From CAVPDG01 sp963702535 (GTDB taxonomy: Bacteria > Chloroflexota > Anaerolineae > Anaerolineales > UBA4823): a stretch of DNA of 64,000 nucleotides. The notes under the pieces are model-generated. The model did no database searches. It worked only from the letters and a program-made list of their open reading frames with translations, and was not told where the DNA came from. Shown piece after piece: positions 27,444 to 36,578 of this stretch. Numbering within the stretch: position 1 is the first letter of the stretch; the number at the start of each line of letters is the position of its first letter. The DNA lies in contig CAVPDG010000013.1 in the NCBI GenBank assembly GCA_963702535.1, positions 62,001 through 126,000 on the forward strand. The letters are read 5' to 3'. Both the position numbers and the translations under genes were made by a program.

Positions 27444-28445
27444 TTAATCTCCTAGCGTCGCCACCATGATCGCTTTGATGGTGTGCATGCGGTTCTCCGC
27501 CTGGGCGAAGACGATCGACATCTCGGACTCGAACACCTCCTCGGTCACTTCCAGGCTTTCCATGCCGCTGTGCTGGTAGATTTCTTCGCCGACCTTGGTT
27601 TCGCGGTTGTGGAAGGCGGGCAGGCAATGCATGAATTTCACTTTCGGGTTGCCAGTCTTCTTGACCACGTCCATGTTGACCTGGTAAGGCTTGAGCAGCT
27701 TGATGCGCTCATCCCACACCTCTTTGGCTTCGCCCATGGAAACCCACACATCAGTATACAGGTAGTCCACGCCTTTTACACCTTCTACCACGCTTTCGGT
27801 AAGGGTGAGGCGGGCGCCGGTCTGTGCGGCAATCTCTCGGCAGGTTTTCACCAGGCTCGCTTCAGGCCACAGCGCTTTGGGTGCGCACAGGCGCACATCC
27901 ATGCCCAGCTTGCAGCCGGTGACCATCAGCGAGTTGCCCATGTTGTTGCGCGCGTCGCCCAGGTAGCAGTAGGCGATCTCGTGCAGGTGCTTATCAGAGT
28001 GCTCCAACATGGTCAGGATATCGCAGATCATCTGGGTAGGGTGGAACTGGTCGGTCAAGCCGTTCCACACCGGCACGCCGGCGTACTGTCCCAGGATCTC
28101 CACCAGTTCCTGCCCAAAGCCGCGATACTCGATGCCGTCGTACATGCGTCCCAGCACGCGAGCGGTGTCTTTCATCGACTCTTTGTGACCGATTTGCGAG
28201 CCCGAGGGTCCCAGGTAGGTGACCCTGGCGCCTTGGTCATAAGCTGCCACTTCGAAAGCGCAGCGGGTGCGTGTGGATGTCTTCTCGAAGATCAAGGCGA
28301 TATTCTTGCCCGTCAGACGCGGTTGCTCGTAGCCGCCATACTTGGCTGCTTTCAGATCTGCTGAAAGCTTGAGCAGGAACTTGAGCTCTTCTGGGGTGAA
28401 ATCCAGCTCCTTGAGGAAGTTGCGGTTGCGTAAATTGAATGCCAT
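27444..28445 (-). CDS. arcB: Ornithine carbamoyltransferase (catabolic context)
   Basis: About 333 residues from ATG at 28445, which has GGAG upstream. The carbamoyl-phosphate loop STRTRCAFE is near residue 57, FHPTQMICDILTM supplies the HxxQ region, and MHCLPAFHN the ornithine-side Cys-Leu-Pro motif. It forms carbamoyl phosphate and ornithine from citrulline when running catabolically; the same enzyme could be anabolic (ArgF). Its place between the permease and the two peptidases, with arcC and arcA downstream, favours the catabolic role. Confidence 0.9.
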   Translation of the reverse strand: MAFNLRNRNFLKELDFTPEELKFLLKLSADLKAAKYGGYEQPRLTGKNIALIFEKTSTRTRCAFEVAAYDQGARVTYLGPSGSQIGHKESMKDTARVLGRMYDGIEYRGFGQELVEILGQYAGVPVWNGLTDQFHPTQMICDILTMLEHSDKHLHEIAYCYLGDARNNMGNSLMVTGCKLGMDVRLCAPKALWPEASLVKTCREIAAQTGARLTLTESVVEGVKGVDYLYTDVWVSMGEAKEVWDERIKLLKPYQVNMDVVKKTGNPKVKFMHCLPAFHNRETKVGEEIYQHSGMESLEVTEEVFESEMSIVFAQAENRMHTIKAIMVATLGD

Positions 28446-28576
28446 ATTCAATACTCCTTTCGAGTCGAGATTGTACGGTTCCTAAATTGAGCGATCCCTT
28501 GATAGTACACAACCAGACAGGATTGGCTGGAATGTGGAAGTACTTCAATTCATGGAGTATCCAGGTCGGTGGCGGC

Positions 28577-30062
28577 TTATCCGGCTACCAGAACTCCTCC
28601 AGCTAATACGATGATGCTCAGCGCGATCAGAAGGAGCAGCAGGGGCCACACGAACTTCCACCACACGCCGTAACCTACCCGGGCGATCGCCAGACCGCCC
28701 ATCACGACCGCCGAGGTCGGGGTGATCAGGTTCACCAACCCGTTGGCGGTCTGGTAAGCCGTCACCACCAGGTAGCTGGGTACATTGGCAAATGAGGCGA
28801 GCGGCGCCATGATCGGCATGGATACCGTCGCCAGCCCGGAGCTGGATGGGATAAGGAAGGAAAGCGGCAGGTAGAGGATGTAGGTGACGATGATGAAGCC
28901 AACGCCGCCCAACCCTGAAACTGCTTGCTCCGCCCAATACAGCACCGTATCGGTGATCAGCCCGTTGTTCATGATCACCGTGATGCCACGCGCCACGCCG
29001 ATGATCAAGGCTACCCCCAGCATATCTTTTGCCCCATCAATGAAGGTATTTACCAGGTCCTTTTCTGAGAGCCGCCCAATGATCCCGATCAGGATGCCGA
29101 AGAACAGGAAGCAGGCGGTCATCTCCGGGAACCACCACCACCAGGTCGGGATCGGCAAGCCCAGGTCTTCCCACGGGATCACGCCGTAGATCATTACCAC
29201 GAAAGCCAGGAAGAACAGCGCCAGGATCAGCTTGTGGCGGCCGGTGAATTTTCCAAAATCGGTGCCCTCTCCACTGCCTGACATGAACTGCTTCTCGTTA
29301 TCAGCCTTCTGGTCAAAGATGAACGATTTCGTTGGGTCCTTCTTGACCTTCTCGGCATAGCGCACCACGAAGACGATGCCGAGAGCCGTACCGATCACCA
29401 GGATGACAATGCGGCCGATCAAGCCCTCAGCCAGTAGTGGTGCCGGCAAAGCCCGATGCGATGCCGGTTGCGAAGGGATTGATGGTGGATCCCAGGGTGC
29501 CGATCCCGGCGCCCAGCAAGATCAAGGCGCCGGCTGCCAGCCCGTCGTAGCCGGCTGCCAGCATCACGGTGATGATCAGGGCGTAGAACGCCAGCGTCTC
29601 CTCTGCCATGCCATAGGTCGTACCGCCGATAGCAAAGATGGTCATCAGGATGGGGAACATCCATTTCTCTTTGCCTTTGAGCTTGGCGACTACCCAGGCG
29701 ATGCCGGCATTGATGGCGCCTGTTTTCATCGTCACGCCCAGGAAGCCGCCAATGATCAGCACGAACATGGCAACATCGATGGCGCCAAACAATTCGCCGT
29801 AGTTCCACACATCCACATTGCCGGTCTCGTCCTCGATGCCGTACATGCCGTTGATCGGTCCCTTGAGTGCGCTGACCAGCAGCTTCTGCGGGTTAGCAGG
29901 GACAGAATGGTACGTGCCGGGGATTGGCGCTCCGTCGGCGTCATAATCGTACGATCCTGCCGGGACGAGCCAGGTAGCGAGGGCGATCAGGATCAGCAGG
30001 ATGAACAAGATAGTGAATGCGGAAGGGAAGGTAAATTCCTTCTTGGTTTTTTTGTCAGCCAT
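28577..30062 (-). CDS. YfcC-family permease, probable arginine/ornithine exchanger (one frameshift)
   Basis: ATG at 30062 follows GGAGAAGAC. The first frame gives a helix (AFTILFILLILIALATWLVP), then GTYHSVPANPQ and GGTTYGMAEETLAFYALIIT. Sense moves to another frame near 29440 after ATGIASGFAG and runs to PLLLLLIALSIIVLAGGVLV at 28577. About 490 residues and 11-13 helices. LIPSSSGLATVSMPIMAPLA and NGLVNLITPTSAVVMGGLAI are the two hairpin signatures of the YfcC/DcuC superfamily. In arginine deiminase operons this family takes the place of ArcD, so arginine/ornithine exchange is a contextual inference. Confidence 0.8.
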
Positions 30063-30110
30063 TTTGTCTTCTCCCTTGACAACCGTGACACACAACGTGC
30101 GATCTCAAAT

Positions 30111-30651
30111 TTACTCCGCTGGAAGTTCGACCTCGTCGGGCACAACTTTGACTGCCTCGGCATTGTCTGCCAGCTTCTCAGCCTCAGCCAGGTGCTCTTC
30201 TACGATCTCGGAGACCACGACCTCGCCCTGGAAATTGTATGCAGCCATGCGTGTTTTAACTTCATCCCAATCGGCTTCTTCAACCAGCACAGCCAGCGCT
30301 GATTCATCTACCGTCATGCCCTCGCCAAGCTCCTTGAGCAGCTTGTTTTTGATGCCGCGATCAAACATGGAAAATGCAGTGCCCATCAGCGCGCCGACGG
30401 CAATCCAGGCCGCGCCACCGAACAGCACAGCAAAGATGATGCCGATGACGCCGCCTTTGAGAAAGCCCTTGCCTGCGGGGTCGTCCTTCGTTTGGTGTAG
30501 CTTGATCTTGCCCTTCTCGGTTTTGGTGATCGCCACAGCATCTTTGAGCTTGACGACCTTATCTTTAGCCAATCCCTTGACGCCTCCAGGGCGGCTTCCC
30601 CGTTTCTTTCTAAGGATACTTGACGACAATGAAACTGTATTTTTCTGGCAT
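30111..30651 (-). CDS. DUF1269-like membrane-associated protein (frame breaks near start)
   Basis: From 30600 down the frame reads LAKDKVVKLKDAVAITKTEK, GFLKGGVIGIIFAVLFGGAA (a Gly-rich membrane hairpin) and a C-terminal acidic domain ending VPDEVELPAE. The start requires two small shifts: MPEKYSFIVVKYP from ATG near 30651, then SLERNGEAALEASRD, then the main frame. This arrangement (ferredoxin-like fold, then membrane hairpin, then second fold) matches DUF1269 proteins, which occur in stress operons with SHOCT proteins. It lies just upstream of the permease. Confidence 0.6.
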
Positions 30652-30767
30652 GATTTTCTCCTATAATCTGTTGAGAGTATCGTATGGAAACCGGTCTAAG
30701 CGGCCAGACCGGATGGTGCCGGCGTACGTCCTTCAATCCATGCCTCCATGGATCAGACCCTGCCAGT

Positions 30768-30797
30768 AGCGATGGTTGAGCATGCTCAACCATCGCT
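30768..30797. repeat. Perfect 30-base palindrome
   Basis: AGCGATGGTTGAGCA is followed directly by its exact reverse complement, in the gap between the SHOCT gene stop and the DUF1269-like gene. It may act as a hairpin terminator or processing site; no T-run is present. Confidence 0.5.
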
Positions 30798-30816
30798 GAC
30801 TGGTGTCTTTGTAGGC

Positions 30817-31122
30817 TTATAGCCCGAGCAGTTTCGCCTTCTGAGCAGCGAATTCCTCTTCGGTGAGAAGCCCCTGGGCTTTCAGGGCGCCCAGGCGCTC
30901 GATCTGGGTGATCACATCCTCTTGCTGGGCAGACACTGGCGGCTCGTAGTACTCTTCCATTTGCTGTGGCGGCGGCGCTGGCTGTGCATAAGCTGTCTGT
31001 GTGGCGTGCGCATACGCCTGGGCGTTCTTATCCGCCTGGCGGCGGTTTACAGCATTGCGTGTGGCTGTGGCGGTGCCCACTACGGCAGCCGTCCGTGCCA
31101 TTCCTCTCATTAATCCAGGCAT
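30817..31122 (-). CDS. SHOCT-domain small protein
   Basis: 101 residues. The N-terminus has a short Ala/Gly-rich helix (ARTAAVVGTATATRNAVNRR), the middle is Gln/Ala/Tyr-rich, and the C-terminus is a SHOCT domain (ITQIERLGALKAQGLLTEEE, then FAAQKAKLLGL). SHOCT motifs are short helical oligomerisation modules. It lies 12 bases from the DUF6325-like gene. Confidence 0.8.
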   Translation of the reverse strand: MPGLMRGMARTAAVVGTATATRNAVNRRQADKNAQAYAHATQTAYAQPAPPPQQMEEYYEPPVSAQQEDVITQIERLGALKAQGLLTEEEFAAQKAKLLGL

Positions 31123-31133
31123 TTCAACCTCCT

Positions 31134-31564
31134 TTATTCCTTCTCTAGCGAGGCAAACGCCTCGTCGACAACCAGCGCTGGCACACGAAAGTTCAACGCC
31201 ACATCTACACCAGCCTGGTAGAGCGCATTCACCAGTGCCAACGCCCAGGTGTGCTCGATCGCCAGAGCCACCACCGCCGAGCCGGGCACCATGCCTTCAT
31301 ACAACGTTTCGGCGTCTTCCGAGTTGAATAGCCCACGCGTCTCCTTCTGCGATAAAGCCCAAAGCCGCCGACTTTTCCGGCGGGAGATCCTCGAGGTCGA
31401 GACCCCAGCACTTGCCTTCCTCATCTTTGAGCAGGATCATGGCGTCCAGCACGCGGATCGTGCCTGCTCGCCGCCTGCCGCTCCAGCTCAGCCAGAACGC
31501 CGCCATCAAAGCGCGGCTCCCCGGCAGCCATAACGACAACATCTACGGGTCCATGTTTGATCAT
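31134..31564 (-). CDS. DUF6325-like protein (two frameshifts)
   Basis: ATG at 31564 with GGAGGT upstream begins MIKHGPVDVVVMAAGEPRFD. After LAELERQAA (near 31480) sense continues in a second frame with AGTIRVLDAMILLKDEEGKC, and after KSAALGFI (near 31350) in a third with EGMVPGSAVVALAIEHTWAL and FRVPALVVDEAFASLEKE. Together about 142 residues with the pattern of DUF6325: an opening GPVDV, then GTIRVLD, then S..V...EH.WA. The function is not established. It is part of the small-protein stress cluster. Confidence 0.6.
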
Positions 31565-31595
31565 TTGTTTTAACCTCCAATTCTTTAGATAGCTT

Positions 31596-31908
31596 CTAAT
31601 AATTCTGAAGCGGGTCATTGCTTGGATAGTACGGGATCTGCTGGCGTTTATGGTAGGCGCCGACATAGCTGAAGATGTCTGCCATCACGCCAAAGCCAAG
31701 CCAGATCCAGTCGTAGCCGTTCAACGGGAAGAGCAGCACGTACCACAAGGTCGTCCAGGGGATGAAGACCAGCCCCAGCATGCCAACCAGCCAGGGCAAG
31801 TTGAAGCTGTGCGAAGGCTGCACTCACGCGAATCGGAGCCAGCAGCCAGAAGACCAGGAAGCCCAGGCGGGGTCCGAAGAACACGAGCGCAGTGAAAAAG
31901 CAACACAT
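31596..31908 (-). CDS. Small three-helix membrane protein (MCCFF type), copy 2 (one frameshift)
   Basis: ATG at 31908 begins MCCFFTALVFFGPRLGFLVF, and after SAAFA near 31810 the other frame carries on SFNLPWLVGMLGLVFIPWTT to a stop at 31596. The joined protein of about 103 residues aligns along its length with copy 1 at 17005-17292, including PWL.G.LGL.F.PWT and FPLNG.DWIW. The C-terminus is longer by a polar tail (PYYPSNDPLQNY). Confidence 0.65.
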
Positions 31909-31982
31909 GATAGTTTTCTCCTCAAATGTTGGTTCAGGTGATCATCACTTTGAAAGTGACAGTCACCTGGCGTAACGTGTAT

Positions 31983-32546
31983 TTATCTGCCTCCGTGCGC
32001 CATCTCGTCGATGCACACAGTTACTGCCAGGATCAGGGCGTCATCCTGACCGGGATCGATGGAAACGCCGTATGTATCACGCAGTCGGAACCACTTCTTC
32101 GATACCTCCGCCACTTTATCCGGCCTTCGCCGATCGAGTACTCGTGGTCGAGGATATTCCCTTGTACCTCCAGGTCCGGTCCGTTCTTGACCTTCACCAC
32201 CCAGCGCTCGCGGATCGGGGTGATTAGGGCTTTCTTGACCATCGCCACCTGCTTGCCTTGGGCGTCTTCCACTTCCATGCTGTCCTTGATACGAAGCATG
32301 CGCTCCTGGATCTTGTACAGCTCGGTTCCGTGGGCGTCCTCGATGATCAGGGTCTGGCGTATACGCAGCGCCTTGCCGTCCACCTTGAAAACTTTCTGGC
32401 CTTTGATCGTTCTCGATCCAGAAATCGTCGCCGATGGCCACCATCTTCTGGCGCATCTGGTAGTGGTTGCCGCCGCCGCCAGGTCGTCCGAGCTGGCGGT
32501 CATCCTGGCGCTCGTCTCGCCTTTCTTCTCGTCTGCCTCGCATCAT
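31983..32546 (-). CDS. LURP-one-related protein (two frameshifts)
   Basis: ATG at 32546 begins with a basic stretch (MRGRREERRDERQDDRQLGR). MVAIGDDFWIEN opens the beta-barrel fold. From about 32410 a second frame has KVFKVDGKALRIRQTLIIED, LRIKDSMEVED and VKNGPDLEVQGNILDHEY. From about 32125 the first frame resumes with KVAEVSKKWFRLRDTYGVSI and ends at 31983. FKVDGK.LR......ED..G and VS.KWF...DTYGV are hallmarks of the LURP-one (Tubby-like) family. It probably binds lipids or membranes; the role is inferred. Confidence 0.7.
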   Translation of the reverse strand: MMRGRREERRDERQDDRQLGRPGGGGNHYQMRQKMVAIGDDFWIENDQRPESFQGGRQGAAYTPDPDHRGRPRNRAVQDPGAHASYQGQHGSGRRPRQAGGDGQESPNHPDPRALGGEGQERTGPGGTREYPRPRVLDRRRPDKVAEVSKKWFRLRDTYGVSIDPGQDDALILAVTVCIDEMAHGGR

Positions 32547-32704
32547 GACTGTCTCTCCTTTATCGGCTCATCGACCTGTGAGGTCTTTAAGACATCACAG
32601 GTGCTATCCTTCGGTATCTTGAGTGTTATGCTATCCTGCTTGGCTTCCAGGGCAACCACCGTAAAGCCATCCTTGGTAGCCACAAAGCGACCACTCTTAT
32701 GCAT
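32543..32704 (-). CDS. Possible small ORF between two stress genes
   Basis: 53 codons: MHKSGRFVATKDGFTVVALE, then AKQDSITLKIPKDSTCDVLK, ending four bases into the LURP-one start (ATG/TGA overlap). The composition looks coding and the frame continues that of the upstream gene across its stop. However, its 3' third is made by a palindrome (32574-32602) and no ribosome site is visible. It is a doubtful gene. Confidence 0.3.
   Translation of the reverse strand: MHKSGRFVATKDGFTVVALEAKQDSITLKIPKDSTCDVLKTSQVDEPIKERQS
32574..32602. repeat. 29-base imperfect palindrome (ACCTGTGAGGTCTT)
   Basis: ACCTGTGAGGTCTT, one spacer base, then AAGACATCACAGGT; the arms differ at one position. Compact symmetry of this kind, without a loop, is typical of dispersed intergenic palindromes. 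Confidence 0.5.
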
Positions 32705-32734
32705 CACCCAATTAGGCTGATTGTTTGCCGATGC

Positions 32735-33127
32735 CTAATCGACATCGAAAGCCCGCTTGACGCCGGGCAGCATCACGTAGATCAGGATAATGGCGTTCAC
32801 GATGAAGCTCAGGCTGACATCCGACCATTGCCCTGCTCCTAGCATAACGGTGAAGTCCAGGATCAGGTTGAAGACCGTGATCACCGCCAGGAATAGCCAG
32901 GCTTGCTTGTCCACCCGCCATAGCATCTGCGCCACCCAGACCCACACCCACACCATCAGCGCCCACATCAGGAATGACCAGAAGCTGAAGGCGTGCACTG
33001 AGAAGGGACCGATCATGAAGGGGAAAATCCCCAGCGCTTGCAGGGCATGCACCCCGGCAAGAACGGCGGCAATGCCAGCAAGGATTGCCAGTACAGTTAC
33101 ACCAAATGGACGTGTTTTCATATTCAT
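32735..33127 (-). CDS. Four-helix membrane protein
   Basis: ATG at 33127 follows GAGGAGAAA. 130 residues with four hydrophobic segments: FGVTVLAILAGIAAVLAGVH, FWSFLMWALMVWVWVWVAQM, WLFLAVITVFNLILDFTVML and SFIVNAIILIYVMLPGVKRA. It resembles small uncharacterised membrane proteins of Chloroflexota and Actinobacteria. The tag PGVKRAF at the end faces the cytoplasm. It is upstream of the LURP-one gene in the same run. Confidence 0.6.
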   Translation of the reverse strand: MNMKTRPFGVTVLAILAGIAAVLAGVHALQALGIFPFMIGPFSVHAFSFWSFLMWALMVWVWVWVAQMLWRVDKQAWLFLAVITVFNLILDFTVMLGAGQWSDVSLSFIVNAIILIYVMLPGVKRAFDVD

Positions 33128-33191
33128 TTTCTCCTCTATAGATTTGGATGGATGTTTGAACATCTTCGCTGTGGAAGTTTGTCTCGCAGGA

Positions 33192-33464
33192 TTAATCCAG
33201 CGATCGTGATCTGGATTCTAAGCGTTCTACCGTGAGCACAGGTAGATGCAACTCATATAAGCTGTTGAGAACACCTGTCAGGGCTGCCTGATCGCTAAGC
33301 TCGCCTTCCAGGGTGGTCACAGGTGGTTTATTACTGGATTTTGTCAGGCTTATGCTCATACCTCCCAGGCGATCCGACCAGGCCGAATTAATCTGGCCCT
33401 CAACGCAAATCTTGTATACGGCAGGGGAATCAAAGTGGGCGTATATAGCTGAAGAATTTCCCAT
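33192..33464 (-). CDS. Small conserved hypothetical protein
   Basis: 90 residues: YKICVEGQINSAWSDRLGGM and TTLEGELSDQAALTGVLNSL are its main blocks, ending HLPVLTVERLESR. The pattern 'GQ...WSD.LGGM..' with 'L.G.L.DQAAL.G.L..L..L.LPVL.V' recurs in small proteins next to LuxR-type regulators in Chloroflexota (from memory). It may be an alpha/beta ligand-binding or partner domain. It lies directly downstream of the regulator gene. Confidence 0.55.
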   Translation of the reverse strand: MGNSSAIYAHFDSPAVYKICVEGQINSAWSDRLGGMSISLTKSSNKPPVTTLEGELSDQAALTGVLNSLYELHLPVLTVERLESRSRSLD

Positions 33465-33549
33465 GGTAAATTAATGATACTGAAGTATATCCTAATAATA
33501 TACCACCCAGAAGGTGTAGATTGGGTGTAGACAGAGATTTCGCAGGTAA

Positions 33550-33602
33550 GGGATTTGGGTGAGTTTGCGGGCGGCTTGCCGCCCGCAAACTCCCCAAATC
33601 CC
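33550..33602. repeat. Long GC-rich hairpin (GCGGC/GCCGC core)
   Basis: Arms of about 26 and 25 bases (outer part GGGATTTGGG / CCAAATCCC, inner part GAGTTTGCGGGCGGC / GCCGCCCGCAAACTC) with a two-base loop. It resembles the nested hairpins at 41401 and 48869 in having a GCGGC..GCCGC tip. Confidence 0.5.
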
Positions 33603-33651
33603 TCTTGTTCCGACGCCCGGGGGTGGGGAATCGAGGGCTTTTAGACCTTGT

Positions 33652-33680
33652 GAAAGCCCTGCGGGTGTAGACGGGCTTTC
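33652..33680. terminator. Hairpin at the end of the LuxR gene
   Basis: GAAAGCCC and GGGCTTTC separated by 13 bases, near the 3' end of the LuxR-type gene on the minus strand. Confidence 0.35.
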
Positions 33681-33696
33681 TGTCGTTGGGTGAATT

Positions 33697-36447
33697 TTAT
33701 TTGAAGAGCAGTAGCGGGGAGGAAGAATGCCCAGCTGAATCGCTTTAGATACGGCATCCCAGCGTGAATTGACTCCCAGCTTGGCATAGATAGTGATCGT
33801 GTGCCTTTTCACCGTTGCAGTAGAGAGATAGAGCTGGTGCGCGATTTCTTTAGGGCTGACGGGCTCCCGCAAGAGTGCCAGAATTTCGCGCTCACGCCTG
33901 GTGAGATGTTCGACCAGGTCCGGATCGCCTGCGGAATGGTGATGGCATTCAAAGGGACTATCTGCTCTGGGAAGGCGGATAGAATGCGAGTGAGATGCAA
34001 TGTCAAAGGACGTTGCCCGGCTAGCTGGGTCAGCATCTCACGCATGCGTGCTCCCTGGTCTATGAAGGCGCGAACATAGCCGCCCTGTCCCGCCAGCTCC
34101 ACGGCTTGTTGTAGGGCTGCCAGGGCTTCATTACGTTTTCCCTGGGCATCCAGCGCGAGCGCGCGCAGAGCCAGAATTTCAATACTGAAATGTGTATTAT
34201 GGGTTCGCTGGGCGAGCTCAATGAACGCATCCAGGATATGGCTTGCTTTCAGCAGGTCGGCTTCTTCGCCTCGGCTTATAAGGATGCGCGCACGGGTAAC
34301 CTGCGGCTCTTCTATCCAGAACAACGGTCTGTCGGGCAGCGGCGATATAAAAGCATCTGCCCAGCGATAGGCTTTATCGTCCTCCCCCTGCATCAGATGC
34401 AGCCGGGCGCGCAGCGAACGAGTTGCCTCCTCTTCATACCCCGCCTGTTCCAGGTCGAACTGGCTGAGAAGCTCTGCGATCCTCCATGCCTGTCTCGGGT
34501 GACCTCCGATCTGGTAGATCAACGCCAGGCCGGTCAGGCCATTCCGAGCGCAGACGGAATGGACGCTGTACCGCTTCTCGACGAGCTCGCTGAAGTGCTT
34601 TCGGGCGATAGTCAGGTCATTCCACTGGTAATACGCTGCGCCGGAGAAGTAGTGAGCCCAGCCCTGCATGGCGGGCAATGTTCCCAGGGTTGGCTGTTGG
34701 AGCATCATGGCTGCCACCTGCCTGGATTGTTCGAGCAAGCCGTCATTGAAGTAGAGGAAACTCAAATTATACAGTAGTCGCAGGGCGTAAGCGTCTGCCT
34801 TCTTGTTCAGAGTTGCGTATTCATCGAGCAAGATGCGCTCGGCAGCCTGGCTCTGGCCATTGGCTTGCATAGCGAGGCACAGGTAAAGTATAGCCCCGCC
34901 TCGGAAATACACCCACGACTGGGGTATGAGCGCCAGCGCCTTCTGGGCGTAGGTGGTGCATTGGGCTGGCTGGTTCATAAAAAAGGCTTGTTGGGCTTTC
35001 AGCCCAATGATCTGGGCTTGCAGGAGCCGCCGCTGCATCTGGATGCAGTAGGCCTCACCATCTTTATCAACTTTATCAAGCAGGGCCTCTACCTGCTGGA
35101 GTTTATTCCAAAGGGGGCCGAGCTGGAGTGCGAATGACAATGCCCAGACGTGGACCATCAGCAGCCAGGGTTGGGATTGGATAAACTCTTCCGGCAAAAG
35201 CTGCACCCAGCGCTCTAAGAGTTCGCCGGTCCCAACGATTGAGCACATCCCGCAGTCCTTGCGCTATCACTTGTGCTGCCAAGTCCGGATCATTGGCTTT
35301 CAGTGCGTAGCGCAGCGCCTCATCGAACAGGCTTTGGTTGGCAAACCAGGTAGCAGCTCTCCTGTAAAGGTCGGTAACTTCCGCTGGTTTCTCAGCAGCT
35401 AGCAAGCGCTGCCTGAGCAAGTCTTGGAACAGGGGGTGGTAACGGAACCATTCCCGGTGATTATCTAGGGAAGTAATGAATATTTCGCCCCGGACCAGCC
35501 AGTCCAGGCAGGCGCGTGCCCTCCACGCCGGGTCGCTTTCACCAACTACAGCTTCACATAGAGAAGGGCAGAAGTTATCCAGGATCGAAGTCTTCAATAG
35601 AAAATTGTGGACAGCAGGTAACTGGCGGGAGAGTACTTCGTCCATCAGGTAGTTGGCAATATTCGTATCTAGCATCTTCGGCAGGCAGCGAGATAGGTTT
35701 CTGGGTCAGCTCCGTGTGCGCAGGGATAGGATGCTAAGGCGCAAGCCGGCGATCCAGCCTTCGTTGCGCTGTTGCAGGAGCTTCCTGGATGCTGGACTGA
35801 GCGGCCGCTCCAGCGCCTGGTCGAGATATGCAACGGTTTCATTCTCGGTAAAGCGCAGGTCGCTGCTGCGTATCTCATTGATCTTGTCTTTGGCTCGCAA
35901 ACTGCTCAACGGTAAGGGCGGGTCGTTGCGCGTGATCAGTACCAGGTGCATGGGGCGTGGCCAGTGGCGGATCAACGCAGTCAGCAAGTTGTGCACTTCT
36001 ACTGAATGGATGAGATGGTAATCGTCCAGCACCAGGATGAATTTCTTGGGGAGGTGTTCGATCTCATTGTTGAGCGTGGATGAAAGTACATTCAGGGGTG
36101 GCAGTTGAGAAGTGAGCAGGATTGAGGTATTGGGAAATGAATCCGGGAAGATTGTGCTTAGCGCGGCGATCCAATAGCGTAAAAAGATGCCAAGATCGCT
36201 GTCGTTTTCGTCTAATGATAACCAGGCGGTTGGGATGGCTTTTGCTTTCCTTGCTTTTTGCCAGGTTCTCTAGCCAGGAGCTGACCAGGGTGGTTTTGCC
36301 GAAGCCGGCCGGAGCGCTAACCAGCGTCATCTGGTTGTCAAGCCCGCGATCGAGTTGCTCGAATAAGGCGCGGTCGCACGATATAGTTGTTTGTTACTCG
36401 TGGCAGGAGTAGCTTGGCTTGCAAAAGGACCGGGTTTGTTCAGGCAT
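33697..36447 (-). CDS. MalT/LuxR-type regulator with STAND ATPase (several frameshifts)
   Basis: About 900 residues in at least six frame pieces. N-terminal: ATG near 36447 (MPEQTRSF), then LLPRVTNNYIVRPRL, then the Walker A stretch MTLVSAPAGFGKTTLVSSWL. The ATPase sensor MLDDYHLIHSVEVHNLL and FTENETVAYL follow. A winged-helix part contains NIANYLMDEVLSRQLPAVHN and YHPLFQDLLRQRL. TPR-like helices fill 33810-35250 (LYNLSFLYFNDGLLEQSRQV). The C-terminal LuxR helix-turn-helix is LTRREREILALL and SPKEIAHQLYLSTATVKRHT. This is a ligand-gated activator that binds DNA when its ATPase/TPR part is released. It lies at the head of the stress run and probably controls it. Confidence 0.8.
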
Positions 36448-36578
36448 TACAGGAAAAATTAACCCTTGCTAAAAATTGCAGATATGTTCTGTAATATATG
36501 TGCTGGCTCGTTTCCGGTACTTTAAAATCAGTATGTATTTGTTTTCTAAAACATCTTCCAATCAAACGATTGGCGCGA

